A DNA stretch of 28,026 nt, from positions 1 through 28,026 of the forward strand of contig JAMOQH010000173.1 of assembly GCA_027064085.1 (NCBI GenBank). The letters are read 5' to 3'. Below, piece by piece: positions 9,484-16,858 of this stretch. The notes below the pieces were generated by a model. The model made no database searches and was not told the origin of the DNA. It was given only the letters and a program-made list of their open reading frames with translations. The position numbers were made by a program, and so were the translations under genes. This DNA comes from a bacterium. GTDB lineage: Bacteria; UBP6; JAFGXH01. How positions within the stretch are numbered: the first letter of the stretch is position 1; the number at the start of each line of letters is the position of its first letter.

Positions 9484-10283
9484 ATTTTTTTTTTATAATA
9501 TTACTTTTATTTAATGTTTTCATTTATGGAAATAAAAATAATAAAAATAATGACTTTGTATTTGATAGCCCCCAACAATCTGAAGATAAAGAAAATAAAG
9601 GAATGGATTTTAGCAATACTATTATCGAATCTGAAGATTTAGATAAAGAAGAAGAAAAAGAAGAAGAAGATCAAATAGATGAAGAAATTATAATATCTGA
9701 TAAAGAAACAAAAGCAATTGATTTAAAAGAGTTAAGAAAAAAGAAAGAAAATAAAAAAAAAGAAAATGAATCATTCTTATCTTTCTTGAAAATACAAATG
9801 AAAATGAACTATAGAAATTTAACATTATTTAATAATATTCCTTATCAACACTCAGAAGGCATTGAATTTACAACATCCATTATGGGCTTAGAATTAAAAA
9901 ATGCAAATGCCTATATTGGAGAAATAGGATACAGAATATCTCATGATAATAATTTTAATCAATCATTAATAATATCTCCTTTAATGATAAATTTTAATTT
10001 TAAAAAATGGGGAGAAGTATTACCTTTTAGTGTAAATATATTTAAAATATTTTTTTTTAAAGAAACAATTAGAGGAAATAATAACAAAACAATGAATTTA
10101 TTTTTTGAATATATTTCATTATCAATATCTTGGAGATTTTTTAAAGACAAGGACTTTTCTAGTAATATATTTTTAGGGTTTTCATTTGGTCCAGATGATA
10201 TAAAATCAAACCCCAAAAGAGAATCTATGGTTTTTACTATAGGAATATCAGGTGATTTTTTACCCATAAAAATTAAATTTTAA
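9480..10283 (+). CDS. secreted protein with acidic linker and outer-membrane-barrel-like C-terminus
   Basis: This 267-residue protein belongs to no family I know. Its ATG overlaps the previous stop (ATGA). A signal peptide (MNFFFIILLLFNVFIYG) is followed by a very acidic, low-complexity segment of about 60 residues with Glu/Asp runs, then a Lys-rich patch. From about residue 105 there are amphipathic beta-strand-like stretches (GIEFTTSIMGLELKN, YIGEIGYRIS, SLSISWRFF, NIFLGFSFGPDD), ending in ...KIKF. Alternating hydrophobic strands and a C-terminal Phe are typical of outer-membrane beta-barrels, so a small barrel with a periplasmic acidic arm is a reasonable guess. Pairing with a LolA-like protein supports an envelope role. 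Confidence 0.6.
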   Translation: MNFFFIILLLFNVFIYGNKNNKNNDFVFDSPQQSEDKENKGMDFSNTIIESEDLDKEEEKEEEDQIDEEIIISDKETKAIDLKELRKKKENKKKENESFLSFLKIQMKMNYRNLTLFNNIPYQHSEGIEFTTSIMGLELKNANAYIGEIGYRISHDNNFNQSLIISPLMINFNFKKWGEVLPFSVNIFKIFFFKETIRGNNNKTMNLFFEYISLSISWRFFKDKDFSSNIFLGFSFGPDDIKSNPKRESMVFTIGISGDFLPIKIKF

Positions 10284-10301
10284 TAATGATAAGGAGTAAT
10301 A

Positions 10302-11048
10302 ATGATAAAAATTGAATACATTAATAAAAAAATTGCAATTTTGTTTTTAGATAGACCAGAAAAATTAAATGCAATGAATTTTAAATTTTGGGAAGAACTT
10401 CCTATCAAAGTAAATGAACTAGAAAATGATACTGATTTAAAAACGGTTATCATTATGGGAAAAGGAAAATCTTTTACTGCAGGCCTAGATATAATGGGCT
10501 TTATGAAAACAGTACAAGAAAAGACATCTTCAATGAAAGGTGTTGAAAAAAGGGACTTTTTATATCATTTAATATTAAATATGCAAAAAGGATTTAATAT
10601 GATTGCTAATGGTAAAAAAGTTTATATTGCAGCTGTTCATGGATATTGTATTGGTGGAGGTTTAGATATGATTTCAGCTTGTGATATAAGAATTGCAAGC
10701 CAAGATGCTGTATTTTCTCTAAGAGAAACAAAAGTAGGAATAGTTGATGATTTAGGTAGTTTAAATCGATTGCCTAATATCATTGGAGAAGGAGAAACTA
10801 GACTTTTAGCATTTACGGGTAAAGATATTAATACAGATGAGGCCTTAAGGATTAAATTAATTAATCTTAGTTTTGAAAATAAAGAAGAACTAAAATTAGG
10901 AGCAATAAAATTAGCCAAAGAAATATCAAGAAATAAAAAAGATGTACTTGAAGGGGTAAAAGATGTTTTAAATTATAATTTGCTTCATTCTGCAGAGGAT
11001 GGTTTAAATTATGTTGCATTAAGAAATTCTTCTTTTTTAGAGATTTAA
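10302..11048 (+). CDS. enoyl-CoA hydratase/isomerase family protein, dienoyl-CoA isomerase-like
   Basis: A 248-residue crotonase-fold enzyme with an excellent ribosome binding site (AAGGAG, 5-nt spacer). The two oxyanion-hole segments are present: KSFTAGLDI (about 57-64) and HGYCIGGGLDM (113-123). Glu142 and Asp150 in RETKVGIVDDLGSLNRLP align with the catalytic Glu and Asp of delta3,5-delta2,4-dienoyl-CoA isomerase (ECH1), whose equivalent is EVDVGLAADVGTLQRLP. The C-terminal LNYVALRN also resembles ECH1. The expected reaction is double-bond migration in a 3,5-dienoyl-CoA during unsaturated fatty acid degradation. The C-terminus is shorter than usual for the family. It is the last gene of the TPR/envelope operon, an unusual place for a beta-oxidation enzyme. 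Another crotonase activity cannot be excluded. Confidence 0.85.
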   Translation: MIKIEYINKKIAILFLDRPEKLNAMNFKFWEELPIKVNELENDTDLKTVIIMGKGKSFTAGLDIMGFMKTVQEKTSSMKGVEKRDFLYHLILNMQKGFNMIANGKKVYIAAVHGYCIGGGLDMISACDIRIASQDAVFSLRETKVGIVDDLGSLNRLPNIIGEGETRLLAFTGKDINTDEALRIKLINLSFENKEELKLGAIKLAKEISRNKKDVLEGVKDVLNYNLLHSAEDGLNYVALRNSSFLEI

Positions 11049-11089
11049 TTTTCTCCAAATTTATAAGCTATTTGTTTATAATATAGTAT

Positions 11090-11107
11090 ATTTATTTATA
11101 AATAAAT
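11090..11107. repeat. perfect 18-bp AT palindrome between convergent genes
   Basis: ATTTATTTATAAATAAAT is self-complementary and sits in the 60-bp gap between the convergent crotonase and GGDEF-EAL genes, 2 bp before the latter's stop. It lacks GC pairs, so as a terminator it would be weak; no other terminator is seen in this gap. Confidence 0.5.
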
Positions 11108-11108
11108 G

Positions 11109-12827
11109 CTAAGAATATTTGTGATATATTTTTTCAATTTTCTTAGCTGAAACAGGTCGACTAAAATAGTATCCTTGCCCTTCATCACATTTCAGTTCCT
11201 TCAAAAGTTTTAATTGTTCAATAGTCTCAATACCTTCTGAAATTGTTTTTAAATTTAATTTACTTGCAAGAGTTATAATTGTCTCAGTTATTTCTCTATT
11301 TCTTGCATTATCTAGATTTTGAACAAACATCAAATCTATTTTAATTTTAGATATAGGTAAATGTTCAAGATAAGATAAAGAAGAATAACCTGTTCCGAAA
11401 TCATCAATAGAAATAGATATTCCCATATCTTTAACTTTTTTAAGTTTTTCTATATCTGCATCCATATCTATACTTAAACTTTCTGTTAATTCTATTTCAA
11501 TATCATCACTTGAAACATTTAATGTTTCAAGAGTATCCTTAATAAAATCAAGAAAATCATCTTGCTTTAATTGTAGTTGAGAAACATTTACTGCAATTTT
11601 TAAATTTATATCTTTTTGTTTCCATAAATTACTCTGTTTGCAAGCTTCTTCAAAAATCCACTTACCAACTTCAATAATAAGCTTACTTTCTTCTAAAAAT
11701 GGTATGAAATCTTTTGGGTAAACAATTCCTTTACCTGGATGATTCCAACGAACTAATGCTTCTACTCCTGAAATTTTATTAGTTAAAAAATCTATTTTAG
11801 GTTGATAATATAACTCAAATTCTTTATTTTTGATAGCGTTTCTTATTGATGTTTCTAAATCAAAAATATCTTTTAATGCCTCCATGTATTCTGTAGAGTA
11901 GAGTATAAATTTATTTCTTTTATTTTTAGATACCGACAATGAAATTTTTGCATATTTTAATAAATCATCTGATGTAGTCGCATTTTTAGGATATAATGCA
12001 CCACCTTTTGCTAAATTTATATAGATTTCCTGATTTTCAATAAAAATTGGTTCATTAAATTCATTATTTATTTTATTAACATAAGAATTTAATATATCAA
12101 AATTTTTAACTTTAATTGCAATTGAAAATTCGTCAAAACCTGTTCTTGAAAAAATAAACTGGCTTATATCAAAATATCTTTCTGATATAACAGATAATAA
12201 ATCTTTTATTTTTACTAAAATAGCATCTGCTTTTGAATATCCAAATATTTCTTTTATTTTGGTAAATTTCTGTATATCAAAAATAATAACAACAAGACTC
12301 TCCCCTGGAACAACAGATTCTATCTTCTTATCAAGTAACCTTAAAAAAGTTTTAACATTTGTTAAACCCGTTAAAGAATCTTCTTGTAGAGATGAAACAA
12401 GTTGTCTTCTTTTTGAAATAATTTTTAAATCTAAAAACATTATTTTCTTGAAGTATTCTTGTAATAAAAAATAATCTTCTTGGTTATTTACCCCTTTTTT
12501 TACTAAAGACTCAGTTACTTTTTGAAAAGCATTAAAAATTTCTAAATATCCTTCAACAGAAATATCAAATTTATTAATTATTTCTAATTGTTTTTTGATG
12601 TAGGATTCTCCATAATCACCTTTTAATTGTTCTTTAAAATATTTTAAAAAAATATCATTAGGATAATTTTCATGAATCTTCTTCAATAACTTAGATGAAT
12701 TCCATGTATCTTCAAGTAGATTTTGATTCTTTTCATAAACATTATATAGTATTTTAAACAATATTTTTACTCTATCATTTACAATTGGAATTGAAGTATT
12801 AATGTTTATTTCTGAATAATTAATCAA
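11109..12827 (-). CDS. GGDEF-EAL protein, probable cyclic-di-GMP phosphodiesterase
   Basis: 572 residues in three parts. Residues 1-145 are a helical region of unknown type with no membrane segment. A GGDEF domain follows from LTGLTNVKTF (152) to about 312, and an EAL domain from about 320 to 572. The GGDEF signature is GFDEF (230-234), so the second glycine is lost and cyclase activity is doubtful. The EAL domain has EAL (356-358), Asn414, ELTE (446-449), DDFGTG (475-480), the IKID lysine, SEGIET (530-535) and GQGYYFSRP, which is the full set of metal and catalytic residues. Hydrolysis of c-di-GMP to pGpG is therefore expected, with the degenerate GGDEF perhaps acting as a GTP sensor. The start is TTG at 12827, preceded by a G-rich GGGGGGA; there is no nearby ATG. 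It has its own strong promoter. Confidence 0.92.
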   Translation of the reverse strand: MINYSEININTSIPIVNDRVKILFKILYNVYEKNQNLLEDTWNSSKLLKKIHENYPNDIFLKYFKEQLKGDYGESYIKKQLEIINKFDISVEGYLEIFNAFQKVTESLVKKGVNNQEDYFLLQEYFKKIMFLDLKIISKRRQLVSSLQEDSLTGLTNVKTFLRLLDKKIESVVPGESLVVIIFDIQKFTKIKEIFGYSKADAILVKIKDLLSVISERYFDISQFIFSRTGFDEFSIAIKVKNFDILNSYVNKINNEFNEPIFIENQEIYINLAKGGALYPKNATTSDDLLKYAKISLSVSKNKRNKFILYSTEYMEALKDIFDLETSIRNAIKNKEFELYYQPKIDFLTNKISGVEALVRWNHPGKGIVYPKDFIPFLEESKLIIEVGKWIFEEACKQSNLWKQKDINLKIAVNVSQLQLKQDDFLDFIKDTLETLNVSSDDIEIELTESLSIDMDADIEKLKKVKDMGISISIDDFGTGYSSLSYLEHLPISKIKIDLMFVQNLDNARNREITETIITLASKLNLKTISEGIETIEQLKLLKELKCDEGQGYYFSRPVSAKKIEKIYHKYS

Positions 12828-12850
12828 AATCCCCCCAAATAAGGCTTTCT

Positions 12851-12878
12851 ATTATAGCATTTAATATAAAAAATTCAA
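12851..12878 (-). promoter_or_regulatory. extended -10 promoter for the GGDEF-EAL gene
   Basis: On the minus strand TTGAAT (12878-12873) is followed after 16 nt by a perfect TATAAT (12856-12851), preceded by TGC, i.e. an extended -10 element. The start codon lies about 24 nt beyond the -10. Confidence 0.65.
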
Positions 12879-12893
12879 ATTTTTTATTGATTC

Positions 12894-12922
12894 TTGATTT
12901 TTTTATTATTTTAGACTATAAC
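12894..12922 (+). promoter_or_regulatory. promoter for the Cys-rich lipoprotein gene
   Basis: TTGATT (12894-12899), a 17-nt spacer and TATAAC (12917-12922) lie about 35 nt before the ATG, which has a consensus AGGAGG 4 nt upstream. The strong promoter and RBS suggest high expression. Confidence 0.6.
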
Positions 12923-12957
12923 TAGTTGTTTGTTTATTTTATTTTATAGGAGGCTTA

Positions 12958-14373
12958 ATGCGTTATATCCTTTCAATGTTAATTTTAATTACTTCACTAT
13001 CGTTTTTTACGATAGCATGTGGAGGAGACACTACCAGTAGTAGTGATGCTTGTTCAGCAACAAATACTACAGGTACTTGTCCTACTGGAAAAACTTGTAA
13101 TAATGGTGTTTGTGTAGACAACACTACTTGTACACCTAGCTGTACAGGTAAAACATGTGGTGATGATGGTTGTGGTGGATCTTGTGGTTCTTGTAATGCA
13201 GGTGAAACTTGTAATGCAGCTGGTACTTGTGAAACAGGAACATGTACACCTAACTGTGCAGGTAAAGTATGTGGTGATGATGGTTGTGGTGGATCTTGTG
13301 GTTCTTGTAATGTAGGTGAAACTTGTAATGCAAATGGTACATGTGAAACAGGAACTTGTACACCTAACTGTGCAGGTAAAGTATGTGGTGATGATGGTTG
13401 TGGTGGATCTTGTGGTTCTTGTAACATGGGTGAAACTTGTAATGCAAATGGTACATGTGAAACAGGAACTTGTACACCTAACTGTGCAGGTAAAGAATGT
13501 GGTGATGATGGTTGTGGTGGATCTTGTGGTTCTTGTAATGCAGGTGAAAACTGTAATGCAAATGGTGCATGTGAAACAACTAGTGCTGACGGTGAATTAG
13601 GTGGAAACTGTAGTGAGCAAATCGCTTGTATAGATAACACTAATCTTTGTTTAGGACCTCAAGGTGGTCAAGCAATTTGTTACCAAGCTTGTAATGGTGC
13701 AAGTGATACATCATGTACACAAAATAATTATACATGTCAAAATGTTGATAGTATTGGTTTTGTATGTTTACCTGACCCAACAGGAAATACTCCTATTGGT
13801 GGTGATTGTTCTAGTGAAGCATGTGTTGAAGCAGCTATCTGCTTAAATCCAGATGCTCCAACCTGCTATGAAAAATGTAATGCAGCAACAGATACTTGTA
13901 CAACAAGTGGTTATACTTGCCAAGATACTGGTAATGCAGATATAGGTTGGGTATGTGCTCCACATAGTGAGCCAGGAACTGCACAACCAGGTGAAACATG
14001 TTCTGCAGAAAACAACTGTGTTGAAACAGCAATGTGCTTAACTAAACAAGGTGAAACAACAAGTACTTGTTACGAAAAATGTACTGCTGCAACAGATACT
14101 TGTTCTCAAGCAGGTTATGCTTGTGTTGATACAGGAGTAGCAGGTATTGATTGGATTTGTATGGAACAAGCAGCACCTGGTACAGTACCTGTTGGAGGAA
14201 CTTGTGATGCACAAAATAATTGTGTTGCAGAAGCTTCATGTCTTGGACCAGAAGGTGGACCTTATACTTGTTATGAAAAATGTGACCCTGATACAGGAGG
14301 AACATGTTCTCAAGCAAATTACACTTGTGAAGCAGTTGCAGAAGCAAATTTCTGTATGCCTCCACAACAATAA
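12958..14373 (+). CDS. Cys-rich repeat lipoprotein
   Basis: A 471-residue predicted surface or outer-membrane lipoprotein. The N-terminus MRYILSMLILITSLSFFTIACGG is a lipoprotein signal with a loose lipobox (TIAC, Cys21); Gly at +2 would favour outer-membrane sorting. After a Ser/Thr spacer come four 38-residue units (about 57-208) with the core CGDDGCGGSCGSC. Four units of about 64 residues follow, starting near 215, 281, 345 and 413, each with the pattern G-x-x-C...C...C-Y-x-x-C...Y-x-C...C. All cysteines seem paired within units, so many disulfides in an oxidising compartment are expected. The first motif is common in myxobacterial and related secreted proteins and has no established function known to me. 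The gene is monocistronic: own promoter, AGGAGG, and a strong terminator. It is clearly less AT-rich than its neighbours, as Cys/Gly codons demand. Confidence 0.85.
   Translation: MRYILSMLILITSLSFFTIACGGDTTSSSDACSATNTTGTCPTGKTCNNGVCVDNTTCTPSCTGKTCGDDGCGGSCGSCNAGETCNAAGTCETGTCTPNCAGKVCGDDGCGGSCGSCNVGETCNANGTCETGTCTPNCAGKVCGDDGCGGSCGSCNMGETCNANGTCETGTCTPNCAGKECGDDGCGGSCGSCNAGENCNANGACETTSADGELGGNCSEQIACIDNTNLCLGPQGGQAICYQACNGASDTSCTQNNYTCQNVDSIGFVCLPDPTGNTPIGGDCSSEACVEAAICLNPDAPTCYEKCNAATDTCTTSGYTCQDTGNADIGWVCAPHSEPGTAQPGETCSAENNCVETAMCLTKQGETTSTCYEKCTAATDTCSQAGYACVDTGVAGIDWICMEQAAPGTVPVGGTCDAQNNCVAEASCLGPEGGPYTCYEKCDPDTGGTCSQANYTCEAVAEANFCMPPQQ
13126..13581 (+). repeat. four tandem 114-bp direct repeats within the Cys-rich lipoprotein gene
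   Basis: Units begin at 13126, 13240, 13354 and 13468, all with a start like AC(T/A)TGTACACCTA, and are exactly 114 bp (38 codons) apart. Units 2, 3 and 4 are nearly identical at the DNA level, including synonymous positions, while unit 1 is slightly diverged. This points to recent duplication or ongoing homogenisation. The copy number is likely to vary between strains. Confidence 0.92.
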
Positions 14374-14404
14374 AAATAATAAATCAATTTTGATTTAATT
14401 TAAT

Positions 14405-14432
14405 AAAAAAGGGGCTAATCAGCCCCTTTTTT
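14405..14432 (+). terminator. strong rho-independent terminator after the Cys-rich lipoprotein gene
   Basis: GGGGCT (14411-14416), loop AATC, AGCCCC (14421-14426), then TTTTTT. The stem is preceded by AAAAAA, so it could terminate in both directions. It starts about 30 nt after the stop codon. Confidence 0.92.
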
Positions 14433-14484
14433 ATTTTCTCTTATTCTATTTTCAATTCAAAGCGGATTTTATAGTCCATTTCAC

Positions 14485-14513
14485 TTGACAAATATATTTT
14501 TATTGTATAGAAT
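14485..14513 (+). promoter_or_regulatory. promoter for the iron-type alcohol dehydrogenase gene
   Basis: A perfect TTGACA (14485-14490) with a 17-nt spacer to TAGAAT (14508-14513), 27 nt before the ATG. It lies just after the terminator at 14405-14432, so a new transcription unit begins here. Confidence 0.65.
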
Positions 14514-14540
14514 TAATTTTTATATACAAGGGGTATATTT

Positions 14541-15749
14541 ATGCAATTTTTAAAAAACAAATATCAGAGAGCATATAATAAAATAATGAAATACGCATCT
14601 ATTGTTTTACCAATTCCTATTCCTAAAGTTTTAGAGGGAGAAGGCAGTATAAAAAAACTTGCCAATGAAAAAAAATTAAAAAAATTAAAAAATATTCTAA
14701 TTGTTACAGATAAAATACTTGTAAAATTAAATCTATTAGATGATTTACTAGTTTCACTTAAAGAAAATAATATTAATTATATTATTTATGATGCCGTCCA
14801 GCCCAATCCTACTATAGAAAATATTGAAAATGGACTAATATTATATAAAAAAAATAAATGTGATGGAATCATTGCCTTTGGTGGTGGCTCTCCTATGGAT
14901 TGTGCCAAAATTATAGGGGCAAGAGTTAGCAATCCATATATGTCTGTTAGAAGAATGAAAGGACTTTTCAGAGTCTTTCTACCAATTCCACCATTCTTTT
15001 GTATCCCAACAACAGCAGGTACAGGCTCAGAAACAACAATTGCTGCAGTTATAACAGACCCAACAACACATGAGAAATTTGCAATTAATGATATTAAATT
15101 AGTTCCTAAAATTGCTGTTCTCGACCCAAACTTAATGCTTGGTTTACCTAAACATATCACATCCACAACTGGTTTAGATGCTTTAACTCATGCAGTAGAA
15201 GCATTTATTGGCTTAAATGGTACTAAGTTTACAAATGAAAAAGCAAAAAATGCAGTAAAACTTATTTTTAATAACTTAGAAGAAGTTTATAATAATCCTA
15301 AAAATATAGAAGCTAGAAATAATATGGCCTTAGCATCATTTGATGCAGGTGTTGCCTTTACAAGAGCTTACATTGGCTATGTTCATGCAATTGCACATAA
15401 TATGGGAGGAATGTATGGAGTTCCTCATGGACTGGCTAATGCAATTATTCTGCCTTATGTGTTAGAATATTATGGTGAAAGTATAATAAATAAATTAGCT
15501 GATTTAGCAAAAGTTACCAAAATTGAAGATAATAAAGATAATAATAAAACTTTAGCTAAAAAATTTATTAACAAAATAAAAGAAATGAATAAAAAAATGG
15601 AGATACCAACATCAATAAAAGAACTAAAAATGTCTGATATTCCATTACTAGCTAAAAGAGCTTTAAAAGAGGCTAATCCAGCATATCCTGTCCCTAAAAT
15701 AATGAATTATGAAGATTGTCAAAACTTAATCAAAAAACTTTTACCATAA
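14541..15749 (+). CDS. iron-containing (type III) alcohol dehydrogenase
   Basis: 402 residues, a normal length for the Fe-ADH family with a short N-terminal extension. The NAD(P)-binding half has FGGGSPMDCAK (113-123) and PTTAGTGSE (156-164). The metal-binding half has Asp213 and His217 in TGLDALTHAVEA, His282 in VHAIAHNMGG and His296 in GVPHG, with the same 14-residue gap between the two His as in FucO. It should interconvert an alcohol and aldehyde using NAD(P)H and Fe(II) or Zn(II); the substrate cannot be told. The start has AAGGGG 8 nt upstream. An in-frame ATG at residue 16 just before the conserved IVLPIPIPKVLEGEGS is an alternative. It has its own promoter, and hpf follows from a separate promoter. 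Confidence 0.93.
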   Translation: MQFLKNKYQRAYNKIMKYASIVLPIPIPKVLEGEGSIKKLANEKKLKKLKNILIVTDKILVKLNLLDDLLVSLKENNINYIIYDAVQPNPTIENIENGLILYKKNKCDGIIAFGGGSPMDCAKIIGARVSNPYMSVRRMKGLFRVFLPIPPFFCIPTTAGTGSETTIAAVITDPTTHEKFAINDIKLVPKIAVLDPNLMLGLPKHITSTTGLDALTHAVEAFIGLNGTKFTNEKAKNAVKLIFNNLEEVYNNPKNIEARNNMALASFDAGVAFTRAYIGYVHAIAHNMGGMYGVPHGLANAIILPYVLEYYGESIINKLADLAKVTKIEDNKDNNKTLAKKFINKIKEMNKKMEIPTSIKELKMSDIPLLAKRALKEANPAYPVPKIMNYEDCQNLIKKLLP

Positions 15750-15771
15750 AATAAATTTTTATTAAATCTGC

Positions 15772-15800
15772 TTGAAAAGCTAAATAAATAATGTTAGTAT
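15772..15800 (+). promoter_or_regulatory. promoter for hpf-ptsN
   Basis: TTGAAA (15772-15777), 17-nt spacer, TAGTAT (15795-15800), about 30 nt before the chosen hpf start. This would let hpf-ptsN be expressed apart from the dehydrogenase gene. Confidence 0.5.
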
Positions 15801-15830
15801 TGATTAATGGTTATTTTATAGGAGATGCTT

Positions 15831-16403
15831 ATGCAAATATTAATTACTTTCAGAAACATGGAATCTACTGATGCACTCAAAGATTATGCAAACAAAAAAA
15901 TTGGTAAATTAAAGAAATACCTTAACTCTTCATTTGAAGCAAAAGTTAATCTTTCTGTTGATAAAAAAAGTCAGCATTTAGCATCTGTAAACTTATTTTC
16001 AAACACAGGAATAAATATTCAAGGTGAAGAAAAAACTAAAGATATGTATTCATCTATTGATTTAGTAACATCTAAATTAGAAAGACAAATTAAAAAACAT
16101 AGGCAAAAATTAAGAACATTTTCACCATCTAAAATGCCTACTAAAAAAGCTCAATTAAATATTTATTCTCCAGAATCTTTTTATGATGATGTAGAAGAAG
16201 TTCTTGAACCAGAAGCAGAAGAAACAATGCCAGTTGTTGTTAAATCAGAAGAAGTTTCAGCAGAATATTTAACAGTAAGAGAAGCTGTTATGAAACTTGA
16301 ATTCAAAAAAGAAGATGTTTTAGTTTTTACTAATAAAGACACAGGTAAAACATCTATGTTACATATGAGAAAAGATGGTAATTACGGACTAGTAGAAATT
16401 TAA
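15831..16403 (+). CDS. hpf: ribosome hibernation promoting factor, long form
   Basis: The ATG at 15831 gives a 190-residue protein with AGGAG 6 nt upstream; an earlier ATG at 15825 touches the RBS and is rejected. Residues 1-97 are the S30AE ribosome-binding domain, with the conserved pattern of a beta strand, helix NKKIGKLKKYL, strands and a basic helix ERQIKKHRQKLR. A charged linker follows. Residues about 138-190 are the C-terminal dimerisation domain of long HPF, ending in the very conserved MRKDGNYGLVEI. Long HPF binds the decoding region of the 30S subunit and joins two 70S ribosomes into inactive 100S dimers in stationary phase. It overlaps ptsN by one base (TAATG). The hpf-ptsN pairing recalls the rpoN-hpf-ptsN cluster of Proteobacteria, but rpoN is not next to it here. 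Confidence 0.95.
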   Translation: MQILITFRNMESTDALKDYANKKIGKLKKYLNSSFEAKVNLSVDKKSQHLASVNLFSNTGINIQGEEKTKDMYSSIDLVTSKLERQIKKHRQKLRTFSPSKMPTKKAQLNIYSPESFYDDVEEVLEPEAEETMPVVVKSEEVSAEYLTVREAVMKLEFKKEDVLVFTNKDTGKTSMLHMRKDGNYGLVEI

Positions 16404-16858
16404 TGGAATATAAAAAATTCATAGATAAAAATTTAATTGTTACATCCCTTAAAGAAACAAAAAAGGATAAATTATTAAAAGAGTTTTCAACCATACTGGG
16501 TAAATCACTAGATATAAGTAACTCTAAAATATACAAACAATTAAAAGAAAGAGAAAGCTTAGGCTCAACTGCTGTTGGTAATGGAATAGCAATACCTCAT
16601 TGTAGAATAGATACAGATAAATTTGAAATAAAGCTACTTATTGCAAGATCTAAAATAGGTATTAATTTTGATTCAACAGATAAGAAGGTTGTAAATTTAT
16701 TTGTAGTAATTATAGCTGCAAATAATAGCCAAGCATCATACTTTAAAGTACTTTCACATCTTGCAAGAGCATTACAAAATGAAACTCTTTATAATAATTT
16801 AATTAATGCGAAAGATGAAAATGAAATCTATAATATTTTAATGGAAACTAATATTTAA
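16403..16858 (+). CDS. ptsN: PTS IIA-Ntr-type regulatory phosphocarrier
   Basis: 151 residues, the standard length for a stand-alone EIIA of the fructose/mannitol/Ntr class. His66 in NGIAIPHCR is the phosphorylated residue. The upstream LKERESLGSTAVG and the later VVIIAANNSQASYFKVLSHLAR match the family. In Proteobacteria EIIA-Ntr is phosphorylated by NPr/EI-Ntr and controls potassium uptake, nitrogen and stress responses, without transporting sugar. Coupling to hpf by a TAATG overlap, with no Shine-Dalgarno of its own, means it is likely translated by reinitiation. Its last four bases overlap the convergent methyltransferase gene. Confidence 0.93.
   Translation: MEYKKFIDKNLIVTSLKETKKDKLLKEFSTILGKSLDISNSKIYKQLKERESLGSTAVGNGIAIPHCRIDTDKFEIKLLIARSKIGINFDSTDKKVVNLFVVIIAANNSQASYFKVLSHLARALQNETLYNNLINAKDENEIYNILMETNI

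Noticed and set aside
12963-13640. Long minus-strand open frame (225 codons, Pro/Gln/Ser-rich) opposite the Cys-rich repeats
   Set aside because: It is the mirror of the Cys/Gly codons of the tandem repeats, has no RBS or promoter and its 'repeats' are inherited from the sense gene.
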